64,000 bases of DNA from Cryptomeria japonica (Eukaryota > Streptophyta > Pinopsida > Cupressales > Cupressaceae). Positions 21,193-34,900 of this stretch are shown here, piece by piece (position 1 is the stretch's first letter; each line of letters begins with the position of its first letter). The position numbers and the translations under genes are program-made. The notes beneath the pieces were generated by a model, which did not search any database, had not been told where the DNA came from, and saw only the letters and a program-made list of their open reading frames with translations. The stretch covers positions 244,643,218 through 244,707,217 of the forward strand of contig NC_081406.1 in NCBI RefSeq assembly GCF_030272615.1, read 5' to 3'.

Positions 21193-22392
21193 TGTTAGCA
21201 ACAATAATGAAGGAAAACTAAGAGTGGGGGTGAATCAATTTTCACCAAAACAACAAACTTAATAACAGTTACAGATCAAATAAACATCAGCAATAACAAA
21301 TTGACAACACAACACACAACACCATGATTTTGAAGTGGAAAACACAGTTAAGGGAAAAACCATGGCGGGAACCTACCCACAATAAGATGATACTCTGCAG
21401 TAGTATGTGAAAATATTGTAATGGGGAATGCACATGCATTCAAGCACATTTCTTAGAGCTCACTGCTCAAAAGATAATGACCCGGAAGGCTACAACCCTC
21501 AGGGAAGTCTCACTAACTTACAACAAGATTCGAACTATAATCTGGAAGGAATGAACTACAATAATAGCATCTGCAAATGCTTGATGACAGTTCCAGTTAA
21601 GCACAATTATATGCTCTACAACACCAATCTCTGCTCAATACACTACACCAAAATATGAATCAATGTTTGCACATACACCACTCTTTGATAATGCAAACAC
21701 AACATCGATACCTAAATTACATGATAGTATCACCTATTTATACAATTCATCAACCTTAACAACAAGGTTGGCTAAACCCTCAACTAACAATTACAAAATT
21801 ACATTACACAATACAAAGATCGACCACTGGACGAGTATAATGATATACATGATAGAACATGGACATAAATCAAATATACAAACACACAACACCACTAGAA
21901 AATGATATAACACGAAGAACATCACCAGATCAGCAAAATCAAAAACTCACACAATGATCAATGTCGATCGTCAAAACAAATAGAACAAAATCAGGAAACA
22001 CCAGCAACCATGTTAGAATCATCAGTAACAGCTACACCAACACCACTTATCAAATCTTCATCGATCAACATTTGAACTTGAAGAACACTCAAATAGCAAC
22101 AACTATCACAAAGAAAGATATCTTGCGGAGCACCAAATCATGAACCATCTGTAATGAAGATACACAAAACCATCCCAAATAATATCCCAAAGTCTCGGCT
22201 CAAGATCTGATCACACCGGAATATATCGGAGGAAATATTGAACTCTGCAAAGAACTACTCAGAAAAACAAACTGTGAAACAAGATCATATGATATAATTG
22301 ATTAAGCTTCATGGATCACTAAAACAAATAAATCACAGGAATATATTGACATCAATGACAACAACATTTCCTAGCATCAGCAATGTCCAACA
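21193..22392 (-). repeat. 3' LTR of copia element C
   Basis: It starts tgttagcaacaata, ends atgtccaaca, and is followed by atctccccctttgg. It aligns over its 1.2 kb with 42273-43484, for example accatggcgggaacctaccc against accacggtgcgaacctaccc. TSD gaagg precedes it. Confidence 0.92.
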
Positions 22393-22620
22393 ATCTCCCC
22401 CTTTGGCATTGATGGAAACATATGAATGTGAAAAACAATGAATGCAAAGAAAGAAAACATCTCCAACAGACTCCCCCTAAAATCAAGTATATAAAATAGT
22501 TTTTCACATGCTTCTTTCCCCCTTTGATAGAAATGGCAAAGATAGAATAAAGATTATGCTTCTCTCCCCAAAACTCATCCTCAAAGAAGGACAACCTCCC
22601 CCTTAGGATGAACTTACAAC
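22393..22620 (-). promoter_or_regulatory. repeated polypurine tracts of element C
   Basis: Minus-strand AGGGGGAG-like tracts lie near 22394, 22469, 22518, 22563 and 22597. The first abuts the 3' LTR. The array is cut off from pol by element A, inserted at 22737. Confidence 0.7.
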
Positions 22621-22736
22621 ATATCATTTAAAACACACACTCACTACTCCAACTGAATAGCAGCATCAACTCATCAACTGAGATAGAAAGATAAGGCTTT
22701 GAGATCCACCGGATTGATGCAACTCAATGCACCTAG

Positions 22737-23854
22737 TGTTGACAATATCGATGAATTGATTATGTGTTTCATTGAGGTTTTTTCATTGATGTCAACACTA
22801 TCTATTATGGTTGGTTACCAGCGGACAGGTTTTGGTTATCGGTAGAAGATCTTGTGTTAATGGTATGGGTTTAAGGTTTAACCGGTAGAGATTTCACTAA
22901 GAAACCTTGACAGAATGCTAAGTGGTGTTGGTGCGGCTTCTAGATGGAACTCGGGATGCAGAAGGTGATCCTTGATTGTGCCTCAATTGATTGAAGACAT
23001 CACTTTGGCATGGTGAACCTAGATTAGGTCTGGTACCTATCTAGGTTATAGACTAGTATCATGTTAACATGTTCTCTACATGTTATCGAGATGACTTATT
23101 GATTGGTTATTGTTGTTTAGGTCTAAAGCCGACAAGGCATATCATTGTATTATGGATGTATGTAATGATCTTATTGTAATATCTTTTAGGTGGCCGACCA
23201 AATTGGTTTAGGCCTTAGGGTTTGTATAAATTGATGTAAGATCTCATTGTAGATCATGGAATGGTATGGGAATCGAAATGTAATGATCGTGGTCATGGAA
23301 TGTAATATCATAAGCGAAGGAGATTTGGTTGATCATAGGTGATCGAATTGGGCTTAAGTAAGAGGTCAAAGGCCTCCGGTATTGAGCTTAATCAGGACTG
23401 TAATCAGGCATGGTAGATGCTATCTCTGGTAGTTCATTATTCTAGATTGTTGTCCAAATATCTTGAGGTGGTTATAATCTCTCAGTATTCAGTGACTCTC
23501 TTTTGTAATGAGTAGTACACTCTAGGCAGTGTGCCTTCCTGCATGTGCATGCCCCTTATTATATCACATACTTTTTGCAGAAGTATCATCTGACTGTGGG
23601 TAGGCTTCCCACTGTGGTTTTTCCCCTTACCAGTTTTTCCACGTACAAATCATGGTGTTATATGGTATAGTTTTATTGTGTTAATTCTCTATTTCATTCT
23701 TAAGTTTTATTTCTTACCTGTATCTATCTCTGCTATTCCGGTATTCAATGTTTATGTGCTCCGATTAAAGGTTATTAAGTGGTTCTAACTATAATATGTT
23801 AAAAAATGATTCACCCCCCCCTGCCCTCTCAGTTGTTTACCAGTTATCCTAAAA
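22737..23854 (+). repeat. 5' LTR of copia element A
   Basis: It is 1118 bp long, starts TGTTGACAAT and ends ttatcctaaaa (decayed from CTAACA) before the primer site. A TATA-like tataaat lies at 23225-23231, and gattcacccccccctg lies near the 3' end. It aligns with 28454-29479 plus 36735-36805. Confidence 0.93.
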
Positions 23855-23867
23855 ATTGGTATCAGAG
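23855..23867 (+). promoter_or_regulatory. primer binding site, initiator-Met tRNA
   Basis: attggtatcagag directly follows the 5' LTR of A. TGGTATCAGAG is the usual complement of plant initiator-Met tRNA 3' ends in copia elements and primes minus-strand synthesis. Confidence 0.9.
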
Positions 23868-23912
23868 ATTTGGTCCTCTTTTGTAGAAGTGTAACCGCTT
23901 GAGGTAGATCCT

Positions 23913-24982
23913 ATGGCAACTAATACTTCTAATCCACCGACAACTATTTTCAGAAGAGAAATTCCTAAGCTTGATGGAACAAATTATGGGATATAGAAAA
24001 TCCAAATGGAGACTCATCTTAGATCTCTTGGCAAGGATATTTGGGAGATCACTGAGAAAGGATATACACCTTATGCTCCAGCATCTGGCAATCCTGCTCG
24101 AGAAAACTTGGACACGAATATTGAAAATGATTGCAGAGCTAGAGAAGCCCTCTTGTGTGCACTTACTGATCAACAAATCATGGGATTGACTGATAAATCA
24201 TCGGCAAAGGTTATGGATAAATTGCAAACTCTGAATGAAGGTGATCCTACTGTCAAAATTGCTAAACTTGATGGTTACCGTGTAGGGTATGAGAACTTGA
24301 AGATGGAAGATAATAAAGAATTGCTACATTTACGAAAAGAGTAAATGAAATTGTCATGGGAATTCAATGTTTTGGAGGATCTCTGAGTGAAGATGAAATA
24401 GTTTCCAAATTCTTGAGAGCCCTTCCACCAGCTTACAAGATGAAGGCAACTACAATTAATGAACTGAGAACAATGGCAAACACTTCAGTTAACAAAGACA
24501 TTCTGATTGGGAAATTATCTGGTTTTGAGCTTGAAGAATTTGAACATTCTAGAGCTACAAAGTCTGTACCTGCTTTTCATGCATCATCATCTACTGACAA
24601 AAGTGATTGGAAAGCCTTATATGCAAAAGAATTGGAAGATATGAGGAAAGAGGATGAAGAATTTGAGCAACTTGAAGCCTTATTTGCTAGAAGAGTACCT
24701 AAAGGACCAGAAGGAAGTAAGTATGAAGGAAAAGCACCTTTTAAATGTTGTGCATGTAATAAGATTGGTCATTTTGCATCTAGATGTCCTAAAAGGAATG
24801 GAAGATTTGAAGAGAGAGTTAAAAAATATTTTAAGCCTAATCAAAACAGATATAGATTCAAGAAAAGTAAACAATGCTACATAGTAGATGAGGAAGGAGT
24901 AAGTGATGACTCTGAGGATAAACTAGCACAAACTCTACTAGTGGATTCGGCAATGGAAAGGAATGTGTTTTCTATGCTTTAA
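23913..24982 (+). pseudogene. element A gag
   Basis: The ATG at 23913 opens MATNTSNPPTTIFRREIPKL followed by DGTNYGI, then a stop where Trp is expected. The frame continues with METHLRSLGKDIWEITEKGY, REALLCALTDQQIMGL and GDPTVKIAKLDGYR. A frame change near 24310-24350 leads into MGIQCFGGSLSEDEIVSKFL, RALPPAYKMKATTINELRTM and LEDMRKEDEEFEQLEALFAR. One zinc knuckle, CCACNKIGHFASRC (CX2CX4HX4C), lies at about 24746-24790. It would form the virus-like particle and bind element RNA. Another frame change near 24930 separates it from protease. B's gag is a close match. Confidence 0.9.
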
Positions 24983-25026
24983 AGGAAGATGAACCAGAAC
25001 CGGCTATCAATAATGAAGAAAAGGCC

Positions 25027-28000
25027 TTGGCAGCAAAATTTGAAGACAAGGATGAATGGGTAATTGATAGTGGATGCTCACATCATATGACTGGAGATAA
25101 AAGAAAATTTATGTCCCTGGAAGAATACAATGGCAGTCAAGTCAAATTTGGAGATGACAAAGCATGTATGATAAAAGGTAGAGGTATTATTTCTCTGGAT
25201 GGAAAGAATAATACTGATAATGTCTATTATGTAGAAGGTTTAAAGCATAATCTTTTAAGTGTTGGTCAATTGGTGGACAAGGGTTTCCAACTTCAGTTTA
25301 AAGATAGAAAATGCAAAATCATTAACAAAACTGGTTTGGAGATTGCAACCGGTACTCAAACTGGAGGTAATATCTTTCACTTGAACACTAGTAATAAGAC
25401 ATGTTTGATTGCTCATATTGATGAGAACTGGTTATGGCATAAAAGTTTGTGTCATGTTAATTATGATTGTATTGTCAAGATCAGTTCAACAAAGGTGGTT
25501 AGAGATATACCAAAAATTATGAAGCCTCATAATCCAGTATGTAAGGAATGTCAATTGGGAAAGCAAGTTATAACTTCTTTCAAAAGAATACATGATAAAT
25601 CTAATGATATACTTGATTTGATTTACAATGACTTATGTGGTCTGGCAAGGACTAGAAGGTTTCAAGGTGATAGGTATTTCATGTTGATTATTAATGACTA
25701 TTCTAAGATGATGTGGGTGACTTTTCTTAGGGAGAAGTTTGAAGCCTTTGAGAAATTCAAGATCTTTAAAGAAAAGGTAGAAATAGAAACTAGATTTAAA
25801 ATCAAATGTTTGAGATCAGATCAAGGTGGTGAGTTCACTTCTCATGAATTTAACAGTCATTGTGAGACAAATGGAATTAGGATACAGTTATCTGCACCTA
25901 GGACTCCTCAGCAGAATGGAGTAGTGGAAAGAAATAATAGAACCATTTTGGATGCAGCAAGAACTATAATGATGGAATCCAAAATGCCTCACATCTACTA
26001 GAGAGAAGCAGTGAGTACAACAGTCTACACATTCAATAGAGTTCACATCAAAGGTGAAACTGGTAAGACCCCTTATGAATTATGGTTTGGACATACACCT
26101 ACTATTAAATATTTTAGAATTTTTGGAAGTAAATGTTATATCAAAATGGATGATTCGATTGGGAAGTTTGATCCTAGATGTGATAAAGGGATATTTCTTG
26201 GATATTCAATTCAAAGCAAAGCATATAGATGTTATAACAAAAGATTGCAGAAAATTGTGGAGAGTGCTAATGTGAAAATGGATGAGCAATATAGAAATCC
26301 ATATATATCATATGACAAGGAACTGACAGTGGAAATAATCATAACCGAACCGACAATGCCTCAACTGGTACAAGACATTGAAATAGTTACACCAGTACAA
26401 TCAGAAAATCCAACTGTGACTGATGATCAGAATAGTGAACCTGAAGTTCGGAAGACACCAAGCTATGTAAGGCTAAATCATTCTGAAGATCAAATCATTA
26501 GAGATAGGAACAAGGGAGTTATGACAAGAAGACTGGCAAATGAAGAGGTATGTCATATTTCTCAAATTGAAATAGAATCTATTATTGAAGCTTGTAAAGA
26601 TAAACATTGGTTAAAGGCTATGGAAGATGAATTTGACTAGATAGAAAAGAATGAGACTTGGACTTTAGTTCCCCGACCTAAAAATAAGAATGTTATTGGA
26701 ACTAAATGGGTTTTTAGGAATAAGATAAATGAGGATGGTAAAGTTGTAAGAAACAAGGCTAGATTGGTTTGTAAAGGACATTCTCAAATGGAAGGAATTG
26801 ATTATGGTGAGACATTTGCACCTATAGCTAGAATTGAAATTGTTAGACTATTTCTTGCCTATGCAACTTATAAGAACTATAAGGTCTATCAAATGGATGT
26901 TAAATGTGCATTTTTGAATGGTGGACTTGAGGAAGAGGTATACATTGAGAAACTTGATGGATTTTCTCTAACAGATGATAAAGATATGGTTTGCAGATTA
27001 AGGAAAGCTTTATATGGTTTGAAACAAGCTCTTAGAGCTTGGTATGCAAGGTTGGATAAATATCTTTTGAAGCTTGGTTTTACTAGAGGTAGTGTTGATA
27101 GTAATTTATATTATAAGATCATTGATGATGATATTCTAATTATTGAAGTACTTGTTGATGATATCATTTTAAGATAAATTGTGCATGGAATTACCTAATA
27201 ATATGAAGAATGAATTTGAAATGTCCATGATTGGTGAGATGAGATTTTTCTTAGGTTTGTAGATAACTCAAACTGACAAAGGCATCTTTATCTGTCAAAC
27301 TAAGTATCCAAGGGAATTGTTGAAGAAGTTTGGTATGGATAATTCCAAACCGATAAGTACTCCTATGGTGACAAGTGAGAAATTATCTATCAAAGATACA
27401 TCTGAACCAGTAAATCCGACAAGGTATAAGTCTATGATTGGCGGCTTGTTATATCTAACTCAGACTAGACCAAATATTATGAATGCAGTAATTATTGCTT
27501 CAAGATATCAAAGTAATCCTAAAGAAAATCATGAATGTGCAGTAAAGAGGATATTCCAGTATTTGCAAGGAACAACAGAATATGGCTTATGGTATTCTAG
27601 AGATGATGACTTCACTTTATGTACATATACAGATTCAGATTGGGCAGGAGATACCGATGATAGGAAGAGCACTTCTAATGGAGCTTTCTTTCTTGGAAAG
27701 AAATTAGTTTCATGGACCAACAAAAAATAGTCATGCATTTCTTTATCTACTGCAGAAGTTGAATATGTTGCAGCAACAACTAATTGCACTCAAGTCTTGT
27801 GGATGAAGAAAATGTTGAAGGATATCAAGGTAAATTGTAGTGAACTAGTAGTTATCTATTGTGATAACTCTATAGCTATTGATATATCTAAGAATCTGGT
27901 ATTTCAATCTAAGACTAAACACATATCAATAAAATATAACTTTCTGAAGGACAAGATGGAAGAAAAGGAAGTCAAATTGGTTTATGTGAACACTAAAGAG

Positions 28001-28096
28001 AAGATTGCAGATATATTCACTAAACCGTTGTCTAAGGAATCATTTGAGTATTTGAGAGATAGGTTAGGGGTTTCTGCACCTCCGACAGAGACTTGA
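25027..28096 (+). pseudogene. element A pol (protease, integrase, RT, RNase H)
   Basis: Protease: WVIDSGCSHHMTG at about 25057-25095. Pre-integrase zinc region: LWHKSLCHVN to CKECQLGK. Integrase core: YFMLIINDYSKMMWVTFL, LRSDQGGEFTS and TPQQNGVVERNNR keep its acidic residues; a stop follows at MPHIY*REA. RT (26650-27250): GTKWVFRNK, YQMDVKCAFLNGGLEEEVYI, LYGLKQALRAWYARLDKYLL and active site VLVDDII, then a frame change at 27175. RNase H: YTDSDWAGDTDDRKSTS, STAEVEYVAATTNCTQV, YCDNSIAIDISKN and IADIFTKPLSKESFEYLRDR, stop at 28096. At least five stops occur (for example FGL*ITQ-type and NKK*SC). The domain order INT-RT-RH marks copia; A and B are the same family. Confidence 0.93.
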
Positions 28097-28176
28097 TTGA
28101 TGCGGTTTGGCATCAGTTTGGCATGCATTATCAAAGATACTATTCATTCCAATACTGATGAGTGGTGCTACTACTC

Positions 28177-28453
28177 AGGGGGAGTAGTCAGCTTTGAGAT
28201 TCAGAGGCTTATATTATTGCTTTGATATATTTGTCAGATTTTTGGCATTGATGTCAAAGGGGGAGAGATACTGATGTGAAAAATAAATTCAAAACTTTAC
28301 AGAGATATTATTCATAGGGGGAAATTTATTGATATTCAGAGCTATATACTAGAAATTGTTGGTTGTCTTCCACAGGGGGAGACTTGTTTGGCATTTCTTG
28401 GTACTTAGATGTTTTTCACATCTAGTGTTGCCATCAATGCCAAAGGGGGAGAT
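28177..28453 (+). promoter_or_regulatory. repeated polypurine tracts of element A
   Basis: Five AGGGGGAG-like tracts lie at about 28177, 28256, 28315, 28374 and 28442. The last, ccaaagggggagat, touches the 3' LTR at 28454. They are spread evenly through the 3' UTR. In Sireviruses, repeated polypurine tracts are a described conserved feature. Confidence 0.8.
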
Positions 28454-29479
28454 TGTTGGCGATATGGATGAATTGATTATGTGTTGCATTGATGTTTTGT
28501 CATTGATGTCAATACTATATGTTATGGTTGGTTACCGATAGACAGATTTTGGTTACTAGTAGAAGATCTTGTGTTACCGGTATGGCTTTAAGGTTTAATT
28601 GGTAGAGCATTCACTAAGAAACCTTGACAGAATGCTAAGTGGTGTTGGTGCAGCTTCTAGATGGAACTCGAGATGCAGAAGGTGATCCTTGATCGTGCCT
28701 CAACTAATTGAAGACATTGTTTTGGCATGGTGAACCCAGATTAGGTTTGGTACCTATCTAGGTTATAGACCGGTATCATGTTAACGTGTTCTCTACATGT
28801 TACCGAGATGACTTATGGATTGGTTTTTGTTGTTTCGGTCTAAAGACGACATGTGATATCATTGTATTATGGATGTATGTAATGATATTATTGTAATATC
28901 TTTTAGATTGCCAACCTAATTGGTTTGTATAAATTGATGTAAGATCTCATTGTAAATCATGAAATGATATGGGAATGGAAATGTAATGATCATGGTCATG
29001 GAATGTAATATCATATGCGAAGGAGATTTGGTTGATCATAGGTGATCGAATTGGGTTTAAGTAAGAGGTCAAAGGCCTCCGGTATTGAGCTAACCGAGAC
29101 TATAATTAGGCATGGTAGATACTATCTTTAGCAATTCATTATTCAGGATTGTTGTCCAAATATCTTGAGGTGGTTATAACCTCTTTGTAGTAAGTGAGAC
29201 TCTTTTGTAATGAGCAGTACGCTCTAGGCAGTGTGCCTTCCTGCATGTGCAGGCCCTTTATTGTATCACATACTTTCTGCAGAAGTATCATCTGACTGTG
29301 GGTAGGCTTCCCACTATGGTTTTTCCCATACCAGGTTTTCCATGTAAAAATCATGGTGCTATGTGGTATGGTTGCATTGTGTTAATTCTCTGTTTCATTC
29401 TTAAGTTTTATTGCTTACTAGTATCTGTCTTTGCTATTCTGGTATTCAATGTTTATGTGCTCCAGTTAAAGGTTATTAA
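28454..29479 (+). repeat. 3' LTR of copia element A, left part
   Basis: It starts TGTTGGCGATATGG after the last polypurine tract. It aligns with 22737-23854 up to ggttattaa, where element B begins. The remaining 71 bp lie at 36735-36805. Confidence 0.93.
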
Positions 29480-30749
29480 TGTTGGTATTATGGATGAATT
29501 GATTATGTGTTACATTGATGTTTTGTCATTGATGTCAACACTAGTTGTTATGGTTGGTTACCGGCACATAGGTTTTGGTTACCGGTAGAAGATCTAGTGT
29601 TACCGACAAAAGAGACTATTTGTTGGACACTTCTGACATATTAGGATATGTGGAATGTGATTGGTTACATGGGGTACATGCTTCTCGAGCATATCTTGGT
29701 CAGATGGTATTTACTTCATAATCAGATGATATCCTACACTCTGGTAAACCCTTACCAGCACTAGTTTAAGGTTTTACCGACAGAGCTTTCACTAAGGAAT
29801 CTTGACAGGATGCATAATTGGTGTTGGTACAGCTTCTAGATGGATTTCAAGATGTTGAAGATGTTCTTTGATCATGCTTCAACTGCTTGAAGACATTTTT
29901 TTCGTGTGGTGGACCCAGAATAGGTCCGATACCTATCTAGGTTATGGACCGATATCGTGATAACATGTTCTCTACACGTTACCAAGATGTTTCAGCATGT
30001 TTTAAGGATTGGTTATTTTTGTTTTGGTCTTAAGACAACATGGCATATCATTGTAATATGGATTTATGTAATGATCTTATTGTAATATCTTTTAGGTGGC
30101 CGACCTATTTGGTTTAGGCCTTAGGGTTGGTATAAAATGATGTAAGATCTCATTGTAGATTGTGGTATGGGAATGGAATAAGTGTCATGGTCTTGGAATG
30201 CAATATTATATGTGAAGGAGATTTGGTCAATCATAGGTGATCGAATTGGGATTAAGAAAGAGGTCAAAGGCTTTTGGTATTGAGCTTAACCGGGACTGTA
30301 ATCAGGCATGGTAGATGCTATCTCTGGCAGTTCACTCTATTGGATTGTTGTCCATTTATCTTGAGATGGTTGTAGCCTCTCTGTATTCAGTGAGACTCTT
30401 TTTTAATGAACAATACTCTCTAGGTAGTGTGCCTTCCTGCATGTGTAGGCCCCTCATTGTAACACATACTTTCTGCAGAAGTATCATCTGACTGTGGGTA
30501 GGCTTCCCACCATGGTTTTTCCCTTTTTGGGTTTTCCATGTACAAATCATGGTGTTATGTGGTATGGTTTTTTTGCATTGATTATCTCTTTAATTGTTAA
30601 GTTGCATTTTTTACCTTTATTTGTTTCTACTTTACTGGTACTTAATCTGGTTTAAGGTTATTAAGTGGATTAAATGGTATAATTTGTTAACAATTGATTC
30701 ACCCCCCCCCCCCCCCCCCAATCTCAAATGTTTGCCGGTTATCCTAACA
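29480..30749 (+). repeat. 5' LTR of copia element B
   Basis: It runs from TGTTGGTATT to ATCCTAACA. A TATA-like tataaaa lies at 30131-30137. It holds about 150 bp (near 29610-29770) absent from A's LTRs, and a C run of about 20 near 30701-30719. Confidence 0.93.
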
Positions 30750-30762
30750 ATTGGTATTAGAG
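30750..30762 (+). promoter_or_regulatory. primer binding site of element B
   Basis: attggtattagag directly follows the 5' LTR; one C-to-T change from the initiator-Met complement seen in A. Confidence 0.88.
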
Positions 30763-30807
30763 ATTTGGTGCTCTTTTGCAAAAGCTTAACCACTTGAGGT
30801 AGATCCT

Positions 30808-31900
30808 ATGGCAACTAACACTTCAAATCCACCGGCAACTATTTTTAGAAGAGAAATCCCAAAGCTTGATGGAACAAATTATGGGATATGAAAAATTTGA
30901 ATGGAGACTCATCTTAGATGTCTTGGAAAGGATATTTGGGAGATCACTGAGAAAGGATATACACCTTATGATCCAACATCCGGAAATCCTGCGCCTACAG
31001 ACTTCGATAAGAATATTGAAAATGGTTGCAGAGCTAGAGAAGCCCTCTTGTGTGCACTTACTAATCAGCAGATCATGGGATTGACTAATAAATCATCGCT
31101 GAAGTTTGGGATAAATTGCAAACTATGAATGAAGGTGATCCTACTGTCAAAATTGCTAAACTTGATGGCTACCGGGTAAGATATGAAAACTTGAAGATGG
31201 AAGATAATGAAAGAATTGTTGTGTTTATGGAAAGAGTAAATGAGATTGTTATGGGAATTCAATGTTGTGGAGGATTTTTGAGTGAAGACGAAATACTTTC
31301 CAAAATCTTGAGAGCCCTTCTACTAGCTTACAAGATGAAGGCAACTGGAATTAATGAGTTGAGAACAATGGTAAACACTTCGGTTAACAAAGACATTCTG
31401 ATTGGGAAATTATATGCTTTTGAGCTTGAAGAATTTGGATCTTCTGGAGCTGTAAAATATGAACCAAATTTTCATGCATCATCATCATCATCCTACTGAC
31501 AAAAGTGATTGGAAAGTCCTATATGCAAAAGAATTGGAAGACATGAGGAAAGAAGATGAAGAATTTGAGCAACTTGAAGCCTTATTTGCTAGAAGAGTAC
31601 CTAAAGGTCCAACGGGAAGTAATTATGAAGGAAATGCACCTTTTAAATGTTTTGCATGTAATAAGATTGGTCATTTTGCATCTAGATGTCCTAAAAGGAA
31701 TGCAAGATTTGAGGAAAGAGTTAAGAAATCATTTAATCCTAACCAGAACGGATATAGATTCAAGAAAAGTAAACAATGCTACATAGCTGATGAGGAAGGA
31801 GTAATTGATGACTCTAGAGATGAACCAACAAAAGACTCTTCTAGTGGATCTGATAATGGAAAGGAATGGGTGTTTTATGCTTTAAAAGAAGATGAACTAG
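30808..31900 (+). pseudogene. element B gag
   Basis: It starts at ATG 30808 (MATNTSNPPATIFRREIPKL), with stops at YGI* and just after. METHLRCLGKDIWEITEKGY follows, with a frame change near 31100. The frame resumes with MQTMNEGDPTVKIAKLDGYR, MERVNEIVMGIQCCGG and ELRTMVNTSVNKDILIGKLY, and shifts again in a CAT/ATC repeat near 31475-31492. The last part encodes FEQLEALFARRVPKG and the knuckle CFACNKIGHFASRC (about 31649-31690). It corresponds to A's gag nearly codon for codon, which identifies each frame change. Confidence 0.9.
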
Positions 31901-34900
31901 AACCGGCTATCAAAAATGAAGAAAAGGTCCTGGCAGCAAAATTTGAAGATAAGGATGAATGGGTAATTGATAGTGGATGCTCACATCATATGATTGGAGA
32001 TCAAGGGAAATTCCTATCCATACAAGAATACAATGGCGGTCAAGTCAGATTTGGAGATGACAAAGCATGTATGATCAGAGGTAGAGGTATTATTTCTCTA
32101 GATGGTAAGCATAAAACTAATAATGTCTATTATGTAGAAGGTTTAAAGCATAATCTTTTGAGTGTTGGTCAATTGGTAGACAAGGGTTTCCAACTTCAGT
32201 TTAAAGATAGAAAATGCAAAATCTTTAACAAGACTGGTTTGGAGATTGCAACCGGTATTCAAACTGGAGGTAATATATTTCACTTGAACAATGGTATATT
32301 GATGAGATTTGGTTATGGCATAAGAGGTTGTGGCATGTTAATTTTGATTGTATTGTTAAGATCAATTCAACTAAGGCAGTTAGAGATATACCTAAGATTA
32401 TGAAACCTCATAATCCAGTATGTAAGGAATGTCAATTGGGAAAGCAAGTTAGAATATATTTTAAGAGAATACATGATAAATATAATGATGTACTTGATTT
32501 GATTCACACTGACTTATGTGGTCCAACAAGGACTACAAGATTTCAAGGTGATAGGTATTTCATGTTGATTATTAATGACAATTCTAGGATAATGTGGGTG
32601 ACTTTTCTTAAGGATAAGTCTGAAGCCTTTGAGAAATTCAAGATCTTTGAAACAAATGTTGAAATAGAAACTAGATGGAAAATCAAATGTCTAAGATCAT
32701 ATCATGGCGGTGAGTTCACTTCTCATGAATTTAATAGTTATTGTGAGACAAATGGTATCAGGAGATAGTTATTTGCACCTTAGACTCCTCAGCAGAATGG
32801 AGTAGTGGAAAGAAAGAAAAGAGCCATTTTGGATGCAGCAACATCTATGATGATGGAAGACAAATTGCCTCATATCTACTGGAGAGAAGTAGTGAGTAAA
32901 GCAGTCTACACATTAAATGGAGTTCACATCAAAGGTGAAACCGGTAAGACTCCTTATGAATTATGGTTTGGACATACACCTACTGTTAAATATTTCATAA
33001 ATTTTGGAAGTAAATGCTATATCAAAAGAGATTTTTTCAATTGGAAAGTTTGATCCTAGATGTGATCAAGGGATATTTCTTAGTTATTCAATTCAAAGCA
33101 AAGCATATAAATGTTATAACAAAAGATTGCAGAAAATTGTGGAAAGTGCTAATGTGAAAGTGGATGAGCAGTACAAAAATCAATCTACATCATATGACAG
33201 GGATCCGACAGTGGAAATGATCATAACTGAATCGGCAATACCTCAACCAGTACAGGAAACTGAAACAGTTACACCGGCACAATCAAAAAATCCAACTGTG
33301 ACTGATGATCAGAATAGTGAACCTGAAGTTCAGAAGACACCAAGGTATGTAAGATTAAATCATTCTGAAGATCAAATCATTGGAGATAGGAACAAGGGAG
33401 TTATGACAAGAAGAAGATTGGCAAATGAAGAGGTATGTCCTATTTCTCAAGTTGAACCGGCAATTGTTATTGAAGCTTGTAAGGATAAACACTAGTTAAA
33501 AGCTATGGAAGATGAATTAGATCAAATAGAGAAGAATGAAACTTGGACTTTAGTTCCCTGGCCTAAAAATAAGAATGTTATTGCAACTAAATGGGTTCTT
33601 AGGAATAAATTGAACAAGGATGGTCAAGCTGTAAGAAACAAGGATAAATTAGTTTGTAAAGGATATTCTCTAATGGAAGGAATTGATTATGGTGAAACAT
33701 TTGCACCTGTAGCTAGAATTGAATTGTTAGACTATTTCTTGCCTATGCAGCTTATAAGAACTATAAGGTTTATCAAATAGATGTTAAAAGTGCATTTTTG
33801 AATGGTGAACTTGAGGAGGAAGTATACATTGAGCAACCTAATGGATTTTCACTGTCAGATGATAAAGATATGGTTTACAGATTGAAGAAAGCTTTATATG
33901 GATTGAAACAAGCCCCTAGAGCTTGGTATGCAAGGTTGGATAAATATCTTTTGAAGCTTGGTTTTACTAAAGGCAATGCTAATAGTAATAGATATTATAA
34001 GATCACTGATAATGATATTTAGATTATTGAAGTATTTGTTGATGATATCATTTTTGGAGCAGAAGATAAATTTTGCATGGAATTTGCTAACAATATGAAG
34101 AATGAATTTCAAATGTCCATGATTGGTGAGATGAGATTTTTCTTAGGTTTGCAAATTACTCAAACTAACAGGCATTTTTATTTGTCAAACTAAGTATTTG
34201 AGATAATTGTTGAAGAATTTTGGTATGGATAATTCCAAACTGGTAAGTACTCCTATGGTGACAAGTGAGAATTTATCCAACAAGGTATAAGTCTATGATT
34301 GGTCATCTATTATATCTAACTCAGACTAGACCAAATATTATGAATGTGGTAAGTATTATTTCAAGATATCAAAGTAATCCTAAAGAAAATCATGAATGTG
34401 CAGTAAAAAGGATATTCTGGTATTTGCAAGGAACAACAGAATATGGTTTATGGTATTCTAAATATGATGATTTCACTTTATGTGCATATAATGACTCAGA
34501 TTGGGTAGGAGATACTAATGATAGGAAGAGCACTTCTAGTGGAGCTTTCTTTCTTGGAAAGAAATTGGTTTCATGGATCAGCAAAAAATAGTCATGCATT
34601 TATTTATCTACTGCAGAAGCTAGATATGTTGCAGAAACAACTAATTGCACTCAAGTCTTGTGGATGAACCAAATGTTGAAGGATATCAGGGTAAATTGTA
34701 GTGAACCAGTAGTTATCTACTATGATAAGTCTATAGCTATTGACATGTCTAAGAGTCTGGTATTTCACTCTAAGACTAAGTATATATCAATAAAGTATAA
34801 CTTTCTAAAGGACAAGGTAGAAGCAAAGGAAGTCAAATTGGTTTATGATTGCAGACATATTCACTAAACCGATGTCTAAGGAATCATTTGAGTATTTGAG

